Shown here piece by piece: positions 1 through 10,352 of a DNA stretch of 64,000 bases (its first letter is position 1; the number at the start of each line of letters is the position of its first letter). Position numbers and translations under genes: made by a program. A model generated the notes under the pieces. That model searched no databases. It saw only the letters and a program-made list of their open reading frames with translations, and was not told the DNA's origin. Origin of the DNA: Erodium maritimum (lineage: Eukaryota > Streptophyta > Magnoliopsida > Geraniales > Geraniaceae); contig OY997594.1 in assembly GCA_963921825.1 (NCBI GenBank), positions 6,019,001 to 6,083,000 on the forward strand. Direction: 5' to 3'.

Positions 1-638
1 CCCTTTTATCCACCCATCACTTCCCAGGGCTTCTCTCATTCTTTTTCGAAGAGTCGGGCGGAGGAACATCCGGATGCTTCCCGGAACTTATCCATGTCCT
101 ACCTTTTAATCGAACGGAAGCAGTTAGTAAGAGAGGACCGGGACCTGGATTCAGAGGGCTCTACATGCTCCAAGTGAGCGTCTTGATCAGAGGCGCGAGG
201 CTACAAGCACCCTCGCCTCGATCAATGAAGAGCTCGTGGTCCAGTGAGGGGTCGTCCAACAACACAGCCTCACTGGACATACGGTGGTCCTACCACCTCG
301 GGGTCCAGCACTCTAGAGTTCTTGGAGCCATACATTATCATTTCAAGGAGGACGACGCATATTGGTATCTTGGGAGAGTATACAGTTTGTCTAGGCGTCA
401 CTCCGGAAATGGACCAGCTCTATCCTAGCTTCTCATTTGGATTCCATGTATCGGTTTCTTCGAAAATTATCGCACTATCCCCTTCCAAACACCTCAGTGA
501 AACACTTTAGTATTTGAGCATTTATATTCATTTATTAGTTTTTTTTTCTGTTGGATTCCACGATGTTAAGACCTTTTATTTAGTACTTTAGTCTTTTAAT
601 TGTGTTACGTCCATTTTGGATTGAGTTTTTATTCTGTT
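1..638 (+). repeat. 3' portion of a dispersed repeat, copy 1 of 2
   Basis: This stretch matches 41,036-41,652 and then 49,505-49,638 at high identity and in the same order, so the second copy has been split by a 7.8-kb insertion. The similarity continues here to about 710 and ends where the reverse-strand gag relic begins. In copy 2 a DUF4283-type gag relic lies upstream on the plus strand. I infer that this is the 3' part or 3' untranslated region of a LINE-like retroelement whose 5' part lies left of the window. The uninterrupted TATTTAGTA at 577-585 is the pre-insertion form of the Mutator-like target site. The short open frames inside are not convincing genes. Confidence 0.7.
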
Positions 639-720
639 AATATATTGTTACGCTTATTGTTAAAAAAACTGATATGGTAATTTAAAAGAGTAGACATCCG
701 TACATAGTTTTTAAATTGTG

Positions 721-1263
721 TTACGCATATGGCTTGGCGCTCCGGTCCTTTTGGAACTCCAGCATCGATAAATCGAATCGTGGGGTAACAACCACCTCCC
801 GATCACTTTCACGGACTATATGGTCGATCAACCCACATTTAAAACAAAATGAAGGGAGCTTTGTGTAGGTGAGCGAGACACGAACCGGTTCAGGAAAGTC
901 TTTAAAGCGTAGTAGCAAGTGACGGCGTTGAGGACGCTCCACGAGGTTCTAGAACCTCACTTTCACCGTCCCTCCCCAAGAGAGGCCACATTGGTCACAT
1001 AGGACAGCGACAGATTGCCTAAGAGTTGATCCAATTGTCTCCCCCGTTTTGTCATTTGCGTACCAATAGAGGGAGTCCATGACCGTGAAGCTACAACTAA
1101 AACCGATCCAGGGCAGGGGCTCCCTAGCCATCGGGTCCAAGTCTCCTAGTAGAAGCGGCCGCTCATCGAAGCACCAGGGTTCGTTTCCACGAACCCATGC
1201 ACGGTCCTCCTCCGACTCAAAGTAAAATCCAAATACTTTGGGACCAATATCCTTAATCACCAA
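721..1263 (-). pseudogene. DUF4283 / zinc-knuckle gag (LINE ORF1) relic
   Basis: On the minus strand this reads as one frame of about 180 residues broken by a single in-frame TAG at about 943-948. The N-terminal half has the DUF4283 pattern, with an EEDRAWVRGNEPWCF block followed by a run of leucines and aspartates. The C-terminal half has a degenerate CX2CX4H zinc knuckle (CFKCGLIDHIVRES) in which the last cysteine appears to be replaced. In plants this pair of domains is typical of ORF1 of L1-type LINEs, where it binds RNA. The stop, the damaged knuckle and the missing reverse transcriptase show it is dead. It lies against the end of repeat copy 1 in the opposite orientation. Confidence 0.7.
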
Positions 1264-1349
1264 GCCCTCCGAAGATTTCCCCCAAGCTTTGGTGATGATT
1301 CATAGTAAGGCCTCGTTTCAGGGAGGCTTCAAGGTCCAAAGCTTTCCCA

Positions 1350-1877
1350 TCATGACAAGTTGTTGACCGCCATAACAGAAGGGCTCACTGGAGAGTATGA
1401 CACCCCGACCTCTAGTTCCTCCTCCTCCTCCTCCTCCAGCGAGCATGAGGAGAAGTCGTCTTGGAGACTAGAAATGTTATAATCGAGGGAATCCGTCACG
1501 GCCATTGCCCCCAAAACGACTCCGACTTCCTTCGGTTTGAACACCCGTCGACGATGAACCATGCCTGGTGGCGAAGTGAGCAAGACCGGGATGACCGGTA
1601 TTCGCGCCGCATTGGGGATCGCAACCCCAGCACAGAGCGCCTTCAATTCCTCCCTTCCAGGCTCAACCAACGGTGCTTTCCCACAGAGAGGGTTCTGACA
1701 CAGTGGGGTAGACGAGGCGATGTTGGGGGCGACTGGTGGCGGAAAAATCATGTTGGGAACAACCATGGACGACGACACAACCCTCGAACCATCGATGGGG
1801 ATAGGGGATTTTGGTGGAACCTTAGCCGTAAGGTTGCTTGTTGGGGAAGAAACCGTCGTAGCCATGAGAGGATGCAT
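1350..1877 (-). pseudogene. Probable N-terminal part of the same gag relic
   Basis: An open frame of 175 residues directly upstream (minus strand) of the DUF4283 relic, but in a different frame. It is rich in proline, serine and valine and ends in an acidic run of glutamates, a composition often seen in the poorly conserved N-terminus of plant LINE ORF1 proteins. The frame break between 1,263 and 1,350 would have to be a frameshift. No conserved domain is visible, so the link rests on position and composition only. Confidence 0.4.
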
Positions 1878-3295
1878 CGTCGTGGCTTTGCTACCAGAGC
1901 AGAGAACCCTAGAGAGAAAGCCACAATATAAGTGGATGGTGGTAACGGGAGGACGGTTGATAGTGTGGGAAGAGAAGTCGGAGAAGCTTGTCTGGGTGAG
2001 ATTTGCTTATATCTCCTTCGACGCGTATTAATAGAGGTTCCACATCAGAGGATGGACGAGGGGGAGGCACAAGTGCCAAGAATTGGATGACTGCAGGCGG
2101 CGATGAGAAAAGACTGGCGGGTTTGTAGAGTTGTCGACGACGGTGGCATATGTTGGAAAAATGGCTTGCAAAAGCTTTTGGATTTGCTTTCCTTGTCCCA
2201 TATCGGAAACAAAGAGGATGGGAGTTGAGTTTATAAGCTCATCTCCCCTTGTGCTTGTTCAACAAGCTCTTGGGCTCTCTATGCAGGCTGGGCCGGTATG
2301 GGCCTCGCGCCTGCCGTCGTCGTCCGATTGTTTGGGTCGGGTCGGGCTGGGTTCGGTGGAGCCCCCGCGGGGCGAGCTAAAACACATTAAAACCTTTTTT
2401 TTGGAAAAAAATGATTTATCTGATTTCCTTTAATGTTTTTTCAAAACTTTTTGAATAAATTGAAATGTTTTTTCGTTTTTATTCTGAATTAAACCGTGAG
2501 TTAATTCTTCAAACGGAAAATCTGACGATTTAAGGTGTGTAACAGAAAAATATGATTTTAATGTGTGTGTGGTTTTACGCTTTTACCCCTCCCTTGTCCG
2601 GCATATAAATAGCTAGCTCTGTTCCTTTTGTTTCTCACGATTCCAACCATTTTTCAGAGCTAGAAATATACACGTTTCCCTCCTTTCATGTTACACTTTC
2701 TTGCACCTTTGTTTTGGTCGATGTTCTACTGAGTCCACATCCAGTAGAGCGAGTGGGAGCGCTGCTGGGTAGAGCTGTGTAACCTTGGGGAGCAACCGTT
2801 GCTGATCGCCACCTCGGTCACTCAAAAATATTGCTTTCAAGTCAGTGGTCGTGTGCCACGCCACAACTTCGTCTGTTTCTGCACGTCTAACCGGTTGGTT
2901 CTTTCTAGTTTTCAATTGTTTTCTTGTTTAATTCTGTTTCAGGTAATATCAGTTCTGCACATATATTCAAACAGCAGAAAGCTCTACAGATTCTAGGACT
3001 AGGGTTTCTCGGGGGAAACACTCGACATGTTGCGAGATAGATTCGATTCAATTCAATTAAAGTAATATCCACTATAAATATTCAATAGAAACTAAAAACT
3101 ATATTCACTTTAAAAAAAAACTACAAACTATATTCTCATGGTGTCAAATAGAATTTGGATAGTAACGAATTCGAGAGTTTTGAGAAGTTAAAACTCATTG
3201 GGATTGTTTGCATATTAAACTAAAAAAATATATATGTTACTCTTATTAGTTTGAAAAAATCGGCACTGCTTATCTCGTCTAAGATATGTAAGACT
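1878..3295. other. Non-coding, with a possible Copia-type LTR fragment (about 2,150-3,017)
   Basis: From 2,150 the sequence begins TGTTGGAAAAATGG and soon shows a 'cccatatcgg' motif, then a TATA-like element (catataaatag, about 2,602) and a transcript-like leader. This layout is common in LTRs of plant Copia elements. A CA end near 3,017 is possible, but I found no matching 5-bp target duplication, so the boundaries are uncertain. The GC-rich piece at 2,280-2,370 is simple-composition sequence. No gene is supported. Confidence 0.3.
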
Positions 3296-3303
3296 GTCGT
3301 CGT

Positions 3304-4190
3304 TATGGGTGGGCATCAGCCGGGGCTCGACAATATTTTCATTATCCGTAAACCAAATCGGGAGGACCGGTTACTTGAAATCGGTAACCGTCACCACATC
3401 GGGTTCCAACGGGAAACCTAAAAACCGATCATCACGGAGCCGACCGGTTACGATTTTTAACCGACCCATTGGCCTTTTTTTGGGCCTTCAATTAAAGCCC
3501 AAAATAGAAAAAAAAAACATCAATTTTTGTAACAACTAGAACAATAAAATCAATTTACAACAAAAATACAATTAGTTATTACTAATAATTTGCTATTAAG
3601 CTATTACATCAAGAAAAACATTTCTAAAGAAAATTTTAATGGTCTCTAAAAACAAAAACGTTCAATATAAATACATGCCACAAACAATAAATAAAAGATT
3701 AAAATGTATGTTTATTCAAGTACAAAGATTTAAATTCAAGTTTATTACAATCAAATAAACTTTGAATTTTAAAATCAAATAAATCCATTAATACTTGTAT
3801 CAATATTTAATTATTTTAAATTAACAATCAATTTATTACTTGAATGTTTATAGACAAATTTATGATTAAAAGTAAATTAATCTCTTACATTTTACTTCTG
3901 TTACACTGTTAATCTAATACTAGTGTCAATATTTGATTTAAACCTCTTGTAATACTATAACCATCACATTAGTAAAACAAAACATAAACATTTTTATATA
4001 CGCACCTAAAGCCGGTCGGTCGGTTTTTTATCGGTTTGGAAGATAAAAAATCGTATCCACCCAAAATGCTATCGGGTTGGTATTTTTTAACCGTGACCGT
4101 GACCGGTTACATCGGTTCGGGTGGTTCCAGTGATGGGGACGGCCGGTGACGGTCAGTTTTCGGTGACGGCCGGATAGTTGCCCGACCCTA
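3304..4190. mobile_element. hAT-type non-autonomous element (MITE), 887 bp
   Basis: The element is flanked by a perfect 8-bp direct repeat, GTCGTCGT, at 3,296-3,303 and 4,191-4,198; 8 bp is the hAT signature. The ends are inverted repeats: the left begins TATGGGTGGGCATC and the right, on the reverse strand, begins TAGGGTCGGGCAAC. Both subterminal regions carry many CCGGTT/AACCGG motifs in opposite orientation. The centre is AT-rich and has no transposase frame. A related element with better-preserved ends lies at 54,708-55,279. Confidence 0.85.
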
Positions 4191-4239
4191 GTCGTCGTCA
4201 TTAATGTCCCACCATCACTGGTATATCTCACCCCTCAAA

Positions 4240-4560
4240 GCACCCACATCAGTGGGGGGCAGAACCCTGAACCCTTAGGCAGAACCCGCTGCTGACTGGG
4301 CAGGGTTCAGGCCCCTGCCCCCTTAAAAGAAGTGTGCTGCACATCAGAGGGGCAGGTAAGGGGGGCATGATTTTCAGAGATGTTGACTGTGTAATTAATT
4401 AAGCTTCTAACTGAATTATTAAAGTTATTTTTAAATCCACAACTACTAAATAAAATAGAAATAAAATTTCATTAATAGAAATAAAAGTTAATTAATAAAA
4501 TGCAAAAAAAATACATAACTTAAAAAAATTACATTATTAGGTATCCCCATTAACGTTGTC
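4240..4560. other. GC-rich to AT-rich spacer, possible end of a PIF-type element
   Basis: This holds several CAGAACCC/GGGTTC repeats and a motif near 4,380 (gttgactg followed by ttaattaa) that resembles the left part of the PIF-type MITE at 36,582. It may be the terminal region of the element whose Myb-like gene follows, but I could not find a matching right end or a 3-bp target duplication. No gene is present. Confidence 0.3.
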
Positions 4561-4593
4561 GAGTTGTTTCTGAATCTTTTTTATTTGATCCAT

Positions 4594-6025
4594 TCATACA
4601 CGCATCATTTCCAAATGTTGCTCCTTCTGTTCCGGGGAGAAATCGGACGTGTCCGCAGCCTTCATTTCTCTAACTTCCTGCATATATTTATCAATTTTCT
4701 CGTCAATAACCACGGCAAGCTTCGCCTTCTCACACCTCCCCTGATCCATTTGGAGGATATACGATGCCCTGTCCGAAAAACTCTTCCCCTTCCTCTTCGT
4801 GGCCTTATTGCCAATTGGGCGTTCTCGTGGAGGCGGCATGCCAATTGGGGAACTTGGAACCACGACTGGGGATCGTGGACGTCGGTTTGGGGAACTTGTA
4901 CCTCCGTACGAGGAACTTGAGCCTCTTGCTGGTTGCTCGTCACCACTTAAATGTGTGACATTATCATCGTCGGTGGGGAGTGAAGTGGGCGGGGTTGTGA
5001 TGCTATAACTGTCGGCCTCGTCCAATCGTCGTCGAAGTACCCCGACTTCGCCGACTTCCTCTACCCAGAACTTTTCTCCCTTTTCCAACGGCTCTATCCA
5101 ATGGTGGAGCTTGAAAATCTTCGTCTCGCCTTTGATATCCTTGACGTGGATTCGATAGATTTCCATCACCCGCTCCCTAAACTTGTTTGTGTTCCAGCCG
5201 CTATGACCTAGCTCTTTCTTCTCCTTCCTCATGAGTGTGATATACCGCATGACTCTTTCAGCACTTTTGTTGAAATGGCTCTTGACGGCTTGCAACGTCC
5301 ACTGATCGATTGGGAAATTCCCAGCTTTGCACAAGCGCCTCCTCACGTGGTCCAGAACGTGTTCCCATCTTGAGAGGTTCCGGTGATGGGGTCGTGCGTT
5401 GTGCGTCGCCAGGCGTTGATCAGGAGCAAATCCACTTCAGGGGGCCATTTTCTTCGCCTTTCTGCTGTCGCCTGGGTGCTCGGTCCCACTGATGATGAAG
5501 TAGACGACAGTCGGGTTTCGGTGGCGCCCGACATCGAGAATTGTTGGTGGCCGAAATAGTTGACCCCCATGTTGAATTGGTTGAACAGTGGGCGGGTGAA
5601 TACGCCAGTCACCGGTGGAAGATGACCAATTGGATTGGACGGTTGGCCCGGTGGGTAGGCCGGTTGTCCCGGTGGGTAGACCGGTTGTCCTATTCCACGT
5701 ACGTTGACAATTAAATTTTAATTCCAAGTACAAATGGATAATTCAAACTTTGATAATGGAATGATTAATATTGTAATTAATGAAATGGATAAAATTATAA
5801 TTACCTTGGCCCAAAAGAGAGGTCATGTATTGGTTGAACATATTAGGGTTCCAACCACCGGTTGGGGTGAAACCGGTTTGCAAAAATCTGTACGTAGTTC
5901 ACCCTGGGTTGATTATTGGTCGCACCTTGTTGATTGGTGTTCGCCCCTTCTTGATCGGTGTTGTCCTCGTCGTCTATATTGAAAACTTGGTGTTCCAGCG
6001 GTTGAGTGAAATCGTTGTCAGACAT
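4594..6025 (-). pseudogene. PIF/Harbinger-associated Myb/trihelix-like protein with NAM-associated C-terminus
   Basis: The minus-strand frame begins at 6,025 (MSDNDFTQPLEH...) and continues after a likely intron (donor about 5,803 in CAAG/GTAATT). It carries a trihelix/Myb-like start, RRRKWPPEVDLLLINAW, at about 5,450, and then a C-terminal half (4,594-5,346) with a basic linker and the KRKGKS...K region typical of 'NAM-associated' C-termini. Proteins of this architecture are the DNA-binding partner encoded next to PIF/Harbinger transposases and are often misnamed 'glutathione S-transferase T3-like'. One base is missing at about 5,350, where TGG-GAC should give Trp-Asp, so the two halves lie in different frames. 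No DDE transposase is visible nearby. It is a relic. Confidence 0.65.
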
Positions 6026-6213
6026 TATCGATCGGATATTGCTAAGACGGTATGAATTTGAGAGAGTGAGGGTTGAGAGAATATGAAGTTTGTTGTGTGG
6101 ATTTGGTGAAATGGGGTGAGAGGTATTTTTTTGAGAGATAATGTAGTGTTTATTTAAATATCAGCAAGAAGGATATTTTGAAGAGGCTCAGGGATATGAC
6201 CCCCGGACCAATT

Positions 6214-8015
6214 CTAGACAGGGGAGGAACAAGCCGCCCTGGCAAGCCAGTGAGCTGCTTTGTTCGCTGTCCGTTTTACAAAGACGAGTTGCACGTAATT
6301 GAGTTTAGCTAAAAGGGAGATACAATCTGTGATGATTGTCCCTAAAGGAGGTAGAAGTCTGCCTCCTTTCTTGATCATATCCACTATGACTGTATCTATC
6401 GAGATACAGTCGCTCCTCACGGTCGCCCTCTGATGTGGGTATTGCCTAAGCCAAGTCAACGCATCTCTAATTGCATACGCCTCCACCAGACCCAGGTTCT
6501 GGGGACCATGGAAAGATGTCGACCGGGCCGCTATGACACCTCACCGGTCGTCCCTACCTATCCATCCCGTCCCCATCAAATTCGCCACCGCAAAGAGCGC
6601 GCCATCTATATTCACTACCCACGTCCCCTGAGGCGGGGAATTCCACACCTCCGCCGCTCTGGGTTGGTCGTGTCCTGGTTTTACCTGATTTTGGCGCTTT
6701 CGCTTCATAGCTTCGAGCCATCCAGCTTGTAGGTGGAAGGCCTTTTGGAAGACAGTAGCCGCCAGCTGGGTCGTTTGTTCCCAGACCACCTTATTCCTAG
6801 CCTTCCACACTTCCCATAATATGCAACCGATTAGACCCCCGCTTGCAGGAGGATTGCTGCTCAATGTCCTCTGTAACCATTCGGAAATAGATTGAGCATC
6901 AGGAGGGGTGTTCAACCCTGACTTAGTCCAACACTCCACCGCCAATGGACATTGTACTAGAAGATGGAGCTCTGATTCCTCCGCCCCTGTGCAGACCGGA
7001 CACACCGCTTCCATCGCCACATGTCTACGCCTAAGATTGACCGCGACCTGAAGACATCCTGAGCACGTTCTCCAGAGGAAAGTCCACACTTTAGGCAGGA
7101 CTTCCAGGTTCCATATTCATGTCCAGATGTCTGTCTGAGGCTGAAAGACGGCTTGGTCCTGTTGACACATCCCATATGCCGCCTTCACCGTATATTGCCC
7201 TATATAGTCCCCCGTCCAATACCAAGAGTCCGATACCGCTGAATTACTTACAGATGAGTCAGTGGAGGCGCACACGGAGTTATTCAGACTCCGTGTAACT
7301 CCCCCACCCCCTCCGCCCCTTGGAGCAGTCTCGAGAATCCTTCCATACAGAAAAGAAACAAATACGGGGATAGTGGGTCGCCCTGTCTAATCCCCCTCTC
7401 CGGTTGGACAAATCCCGCTTGCTGCCCTCCCGCTACAATGTTGTATGTGACAGAATACGTGCAACGGCGGACAAGACTAATCCAATCTTCCTCCAGACCG
7501 AAACCCCGCATCATGTCCCACATGAATCCCCATTCAACCCGATTGTATGCTTTACTCATATCCAACTTTAAGGCCACCCACCCCTATTTTCCCTACTTCT
7601 TATTCTTTAAACAGTGGAGGGTTTCATACGGCAATATAATTTTATCCTGAATCGAACGTCCTGGAACAAACGCACCTTGTGTTTCCGAGATCAGTCCATC
7701 CAGCAGACCTTTCAGTCGGTTCGCCGCCACCTTCGAAACAATCTTGAATATAACATTACACAGCGCGATGGGCCGCAGATCCTTCAAGGACATCGGACAC
7801 TCCACTTTCGGAATCAGGACCAGTGTTGTTTTGTTCAGGTCTTTCGGGATCTCCTCCCCCGCAAATACTCGCCTCGCCCATCGGGTGACGTCCGCACCGA
7901 CCGTGCCCCAATACTTCTGGTAGAAATACGGATTCAGGCCATCCGGACCCGGTGACTTGTTTGGTCCCATAGAGAATGTAGCCTCCCAGACTTCCTCAAA
8001 GGACACCTCGCTCAT
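6214..8015 (-). pseudogene. 5'-truncated LINE ORF2: reverse transcriptase, zf-RVT, RNase H
   Basis: Read on the minus strand from 8,015 down. The reverse-transcriptase N-terminal block (GPNKSPGPDGLNPYF, LRPIALCNV) lies at 7,593-8,015, and the fingers/palm block (MSKAYNRVEW, GIRQGDPLSPYLF) at 7,284-7,577. Sequence then jumps to a zinc-finger RVT region (6,957-7,175: CPVC...HLLVQCPLAVECW) and an RNase H domain (VVNIDGA...; SDCISIDTV at 6,214-6,486). The segment with the catalytic YADD/FADD motif is missing between 7,284 and about 7,200, and the frame shifts several times. The endonuclease is absent. An RNase H domain at the C-terminus marks a different LINE lineage from the 11.7-kb element. It is inactive. 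Confidence 0.85.
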
Positions 8016-8229
8016 AAGATCCCGGTTCTATTCTGCTGTTACTTGCTGCTGGAAGCGAGGGCAATTTATCCCTTCCCCCGAGTTTTCCTAGATAAAGTTT
8101 ATAGAACTCTAGAACGTGCTCCCCAAGCCCCGTGTCCCAGGAAAGAATATTCTCGTATTTATAGTGGTTGGAGAATTGATATTTTATTGTATTTTGTATT
8201 TAATAAAATAAAAAAACAGATATAACTGT

Positions 8230-8258
8230 AAAAGACCGTTGCTCAGCAACGGTCTTTT
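8230..8258. repeat. Perfect 14-bp inverted repeat flanked by A and T tracts
   Basis: The arms 8,230-8,243 and 8,245-8,258 are exact reverse complements around a single C, with AAAA on one side and a T run on the other. It looks like a bacterial intrinsic terminator but lies in plant DNA. The core ACCGTTG also occurs in the inverted repeat at 9,040-9,077 in copy A intron 1, so a CACTA-like or MITE terminal origin is more likely. Confidence 0.8.
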
Positions 8259-8261
8259 TTT

Positions 8262-8500
8262 CTCGTTTTGGACAGGTGGCACGCTGCCACTGGTGGACAG
8301 AGAAGTAGAGGGGCAGCGAGGAGCGGGGCTGAATTAAGCCTCGTGCCCCCGCCCCCCGAATCCTCCCTCCCCATCTCCTCCCCCGCGCCCCGCACGCCCC
8401 GCACCCCACACTGGACTGAACCCCGAACCCCGAACCCCGAACCCTCCTCTTCTGCTACCGCCCCGGCCTCGCGGGCGCCCTGCACCGATGTGGGTGCTCT
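8262..8500. other. GC-rich spacer with a short CCCCGAA array
   Basis: This stretch is very C-rich and holds four tandem copies of a 7-bp unit, CCCCGAA, at about 8,419-8,445. It replaces the normal promoter sequence upstream of copy A: homology with copy B starts only near 8,501 (GTGGGCCTC). The open frames on both strands are composition artefacts. Confidence 0.5.
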
Positions 8501-9039
8501 CAGTGGGCCTCCGAAGATGTATTTAATTAGAGCCCATAAGTGTCTATAAAACTATGGCAACACAATTCCGATCTAGGGCAGATATGGCAAGCCGAAGAAG
8601 AATCATTGTCGATGCAGTCAAGCAACGGAGAGCAAATCCTCAGTGTTCGTGGTCATGGTCAAGTTCAAGGTCATGGAGAGAGATGACAAGCGCTACATTA
8701 AGAACCGATCTATCCACTGCTATGTCAATGTCAAGCAACAACAATCGTCATCTATCCACTGCGCTCATGCAATGGAGAGGAGCGCCTCAGTGGCCAACTC
8801 ATCACATTACAACTTTTTTGAATCCCTATACTCGTCACGATTTGGATGAGCTTGGCTATATCGTTGATGTCGCCGACCTCTTCTTCACGCCGGAAAGGGC
8901 CTTCCTTGTCAAAAACAACGCCCAAAAGGTATCTATATATATCTACATGTTCATATTATATTTCAGGGATTAATTCAGAACATGACAGTTCTATGACTTT
9001 TTTTCCATATAATATATGTGATTGTGCATCATTTTGTAG

Positions 9040-9077
9040 AAAACAACGGTAAAAAGATGTCAATTTACCGTTGTTTT
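9040..9077. repeat. Inverted repeat inside copy A intron 1
   Basis: The arms 9,040-9,053 and 9,064-9,077 are perfect 14-bp reverse complements (AAAACAACGGTAAA) around a 10-bp loop, and a third partial copy follows at about 9,088-9,100. Copy B's intron 1 is about 150 bp and lacks it, against about 320 bp here, so this is probably part of a small insertion. The ACCGTTG core resembles CACTA-type termini, but no complete element could be delimited. Confidence 0.6.
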
Positions 9078-9798
9078 TTGAAAAATCTACCGTTGTTTTC
9101 TGTAAATTGTGGCGACTATACGGTACAAAGTGTCATTTTAGAAGTCAACAGTTATGATGTGAAAAACAGAAGTCAAAAGACAGGTGTATAACAGAGATTC
9201 CCCATTTATCTAAGCTTCATACGTTCTCAATTTATACAACATTGTACAGATTAAGGTTGATGATCTGTTGGGAAGGACTATTGTCTTATTTATCGTCCCA
9301 TTAGACGCCTACTACGTGTCGGTGTCTGGCGAGGATGTGAGGAGGCCTGGGGCAGGGGATACTTGGGATATGATCGATGCTTACCACGAGCTTCTGCGTG
9401 TAGGAGGTAATGTCGAATTTGTTTTTGTGCCTGTCCGAATTTATGGTCCTGATGGATCTGTAGATGTCCGTGAAAAGGGGTTTTACCATGACATATTTTC
9501 CGCCGTGCCTTTCCCTGCCATCCTTTTCTCTGATACTCAACCTCAGGAAGGCCCTGTTGTGCAGACATTTTCTCTTGAAGATCCTAGTCTGAGTTACCAA
9601 GATGTGCCATACTGGGTGGTCATTGATCCAACAAACATAGTTGTGGCCACTCGCTACTTATGCACTGATCTTTTCAAACTCTTTGGCGGAGCAGAGCTTC
9701 ATCCTCTCTCGGAAGAGCGGATACGGGGCTTACATTACTCCCATTTAACCGAATCGAGGTTGGAGCGTATTAGAAAGTGGGATCAACTATTGACATCT

Positions 9799-10352
9799 TG
9801 TAACACCCCGCCGTCCCACATAGGGCCCCACGCGCGGCGATGTTAGGTCTGCAGCCCAATACACCCCAACCCCTCTGGTGTACTGTACACAGACAAATAC
9901 CAACCTAGGTTGTTGGTGAGACTTGAACCCAAGACCTCACCCTTTATAGCATTTCCTTGAGTGATGTTATCACCAATTGAGTTGAGTGCACTTTTTTGTA
10001 ACACCCCGCCGTGCCAGACCCGGGCCCCACGCGCGGCGATGTTAGGTCTGCAGCCCAATACACCCCAACCCCTCTGGTGTATTGTCCACAGACAAATACC
10101 AACCTAGGTTGTTGGTGATACTTGAACCCAAGACCTCACCCTTTATAGCATTTCCTTGAGTGATAGCTCAATTGGTGATATCATCACTCAAGGAAATGCC
10201 CTACAAAGGGTGAGGTCTTGGGTTCAAGTTTCACCAACAACCTAGGTTGCTATTTGTCTGTGGACAATACACCAGAGGGGTTGGGGTGTATTGGGCTGCA
10301 GACCTAACATCGCCGCGCGTGGGGCCCGGGTCTGGCACGGCGGGGTGTTACA
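9799..10352. mobile_element. 554-bp TG...CA element made of repeated units in direct and inverted orientation
   Basis: It is flanked by a perfect 5-bp duplication, CATCT, at 9,794-9,798 and 10,353-10,357, and copy B shows the uninterrupted exon. It starts TGTAACACCCCG and ends with the reverse complement, CGGGGTGTTACA. It contains three related units: a full one at 9,799-9,996, a truncated one at 9,997 to about 10,165 in the same direction, and a third at about 10,166-10,352 in inverted direction. TG...CA ends and a 5-bp TSD suggest integrase-mediated insertion (LTR or TRIM type), but the long terminal inversion looks like a foldback element. Each unit carries a tRNA-like A-box and B-box (see next entry). 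There is no coding capacity. Confidence 0.8.
10166..10245 (+). other. tRNA-like promoter segment (A-box and B-box)
   Basis: The plus strand reads TAGCTCAATTGGT (A-box-like) at about 10,167-10,179, then GGTCTTGGGTTCAAGTTTC (B-box-like) about 45 bp later, a spacing usual for a tRNA-type internal promoter. The direct units at 9,799 and 9,997 carry the same motifs on the minus strand. The acceptor stem does not pair and no clean anticodon arm folds, so it is not a functional tRNA gene. Confidence 0.45.

Noticed and set aside
2150-3017. A complete Copia solo LTR
   Set aside because: TGTTGG start and internal motifs fit, but no 5-bp target duplication or sure CA end could be found, so only a low-confidence mention is kept.
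6214-8015. An active reverse transcriptase
   Set aside because: The catalytic FADD/YADD segment is deleted and the frame is broken several times.
8230-8260. A bacterial Rho-independent terminator or bacterial insertion
   Set aside because: The surrounding DNA is plant, with LINE and MITE relics; a related inverted repeat in the nearby intron gives a better explanation.
8200-8549. Proline-, glycine- and alanine-rich frames on both strands
   Set aside because: These are artefacts of a C-rich spacer; they have no homology in copy B and no splice context.
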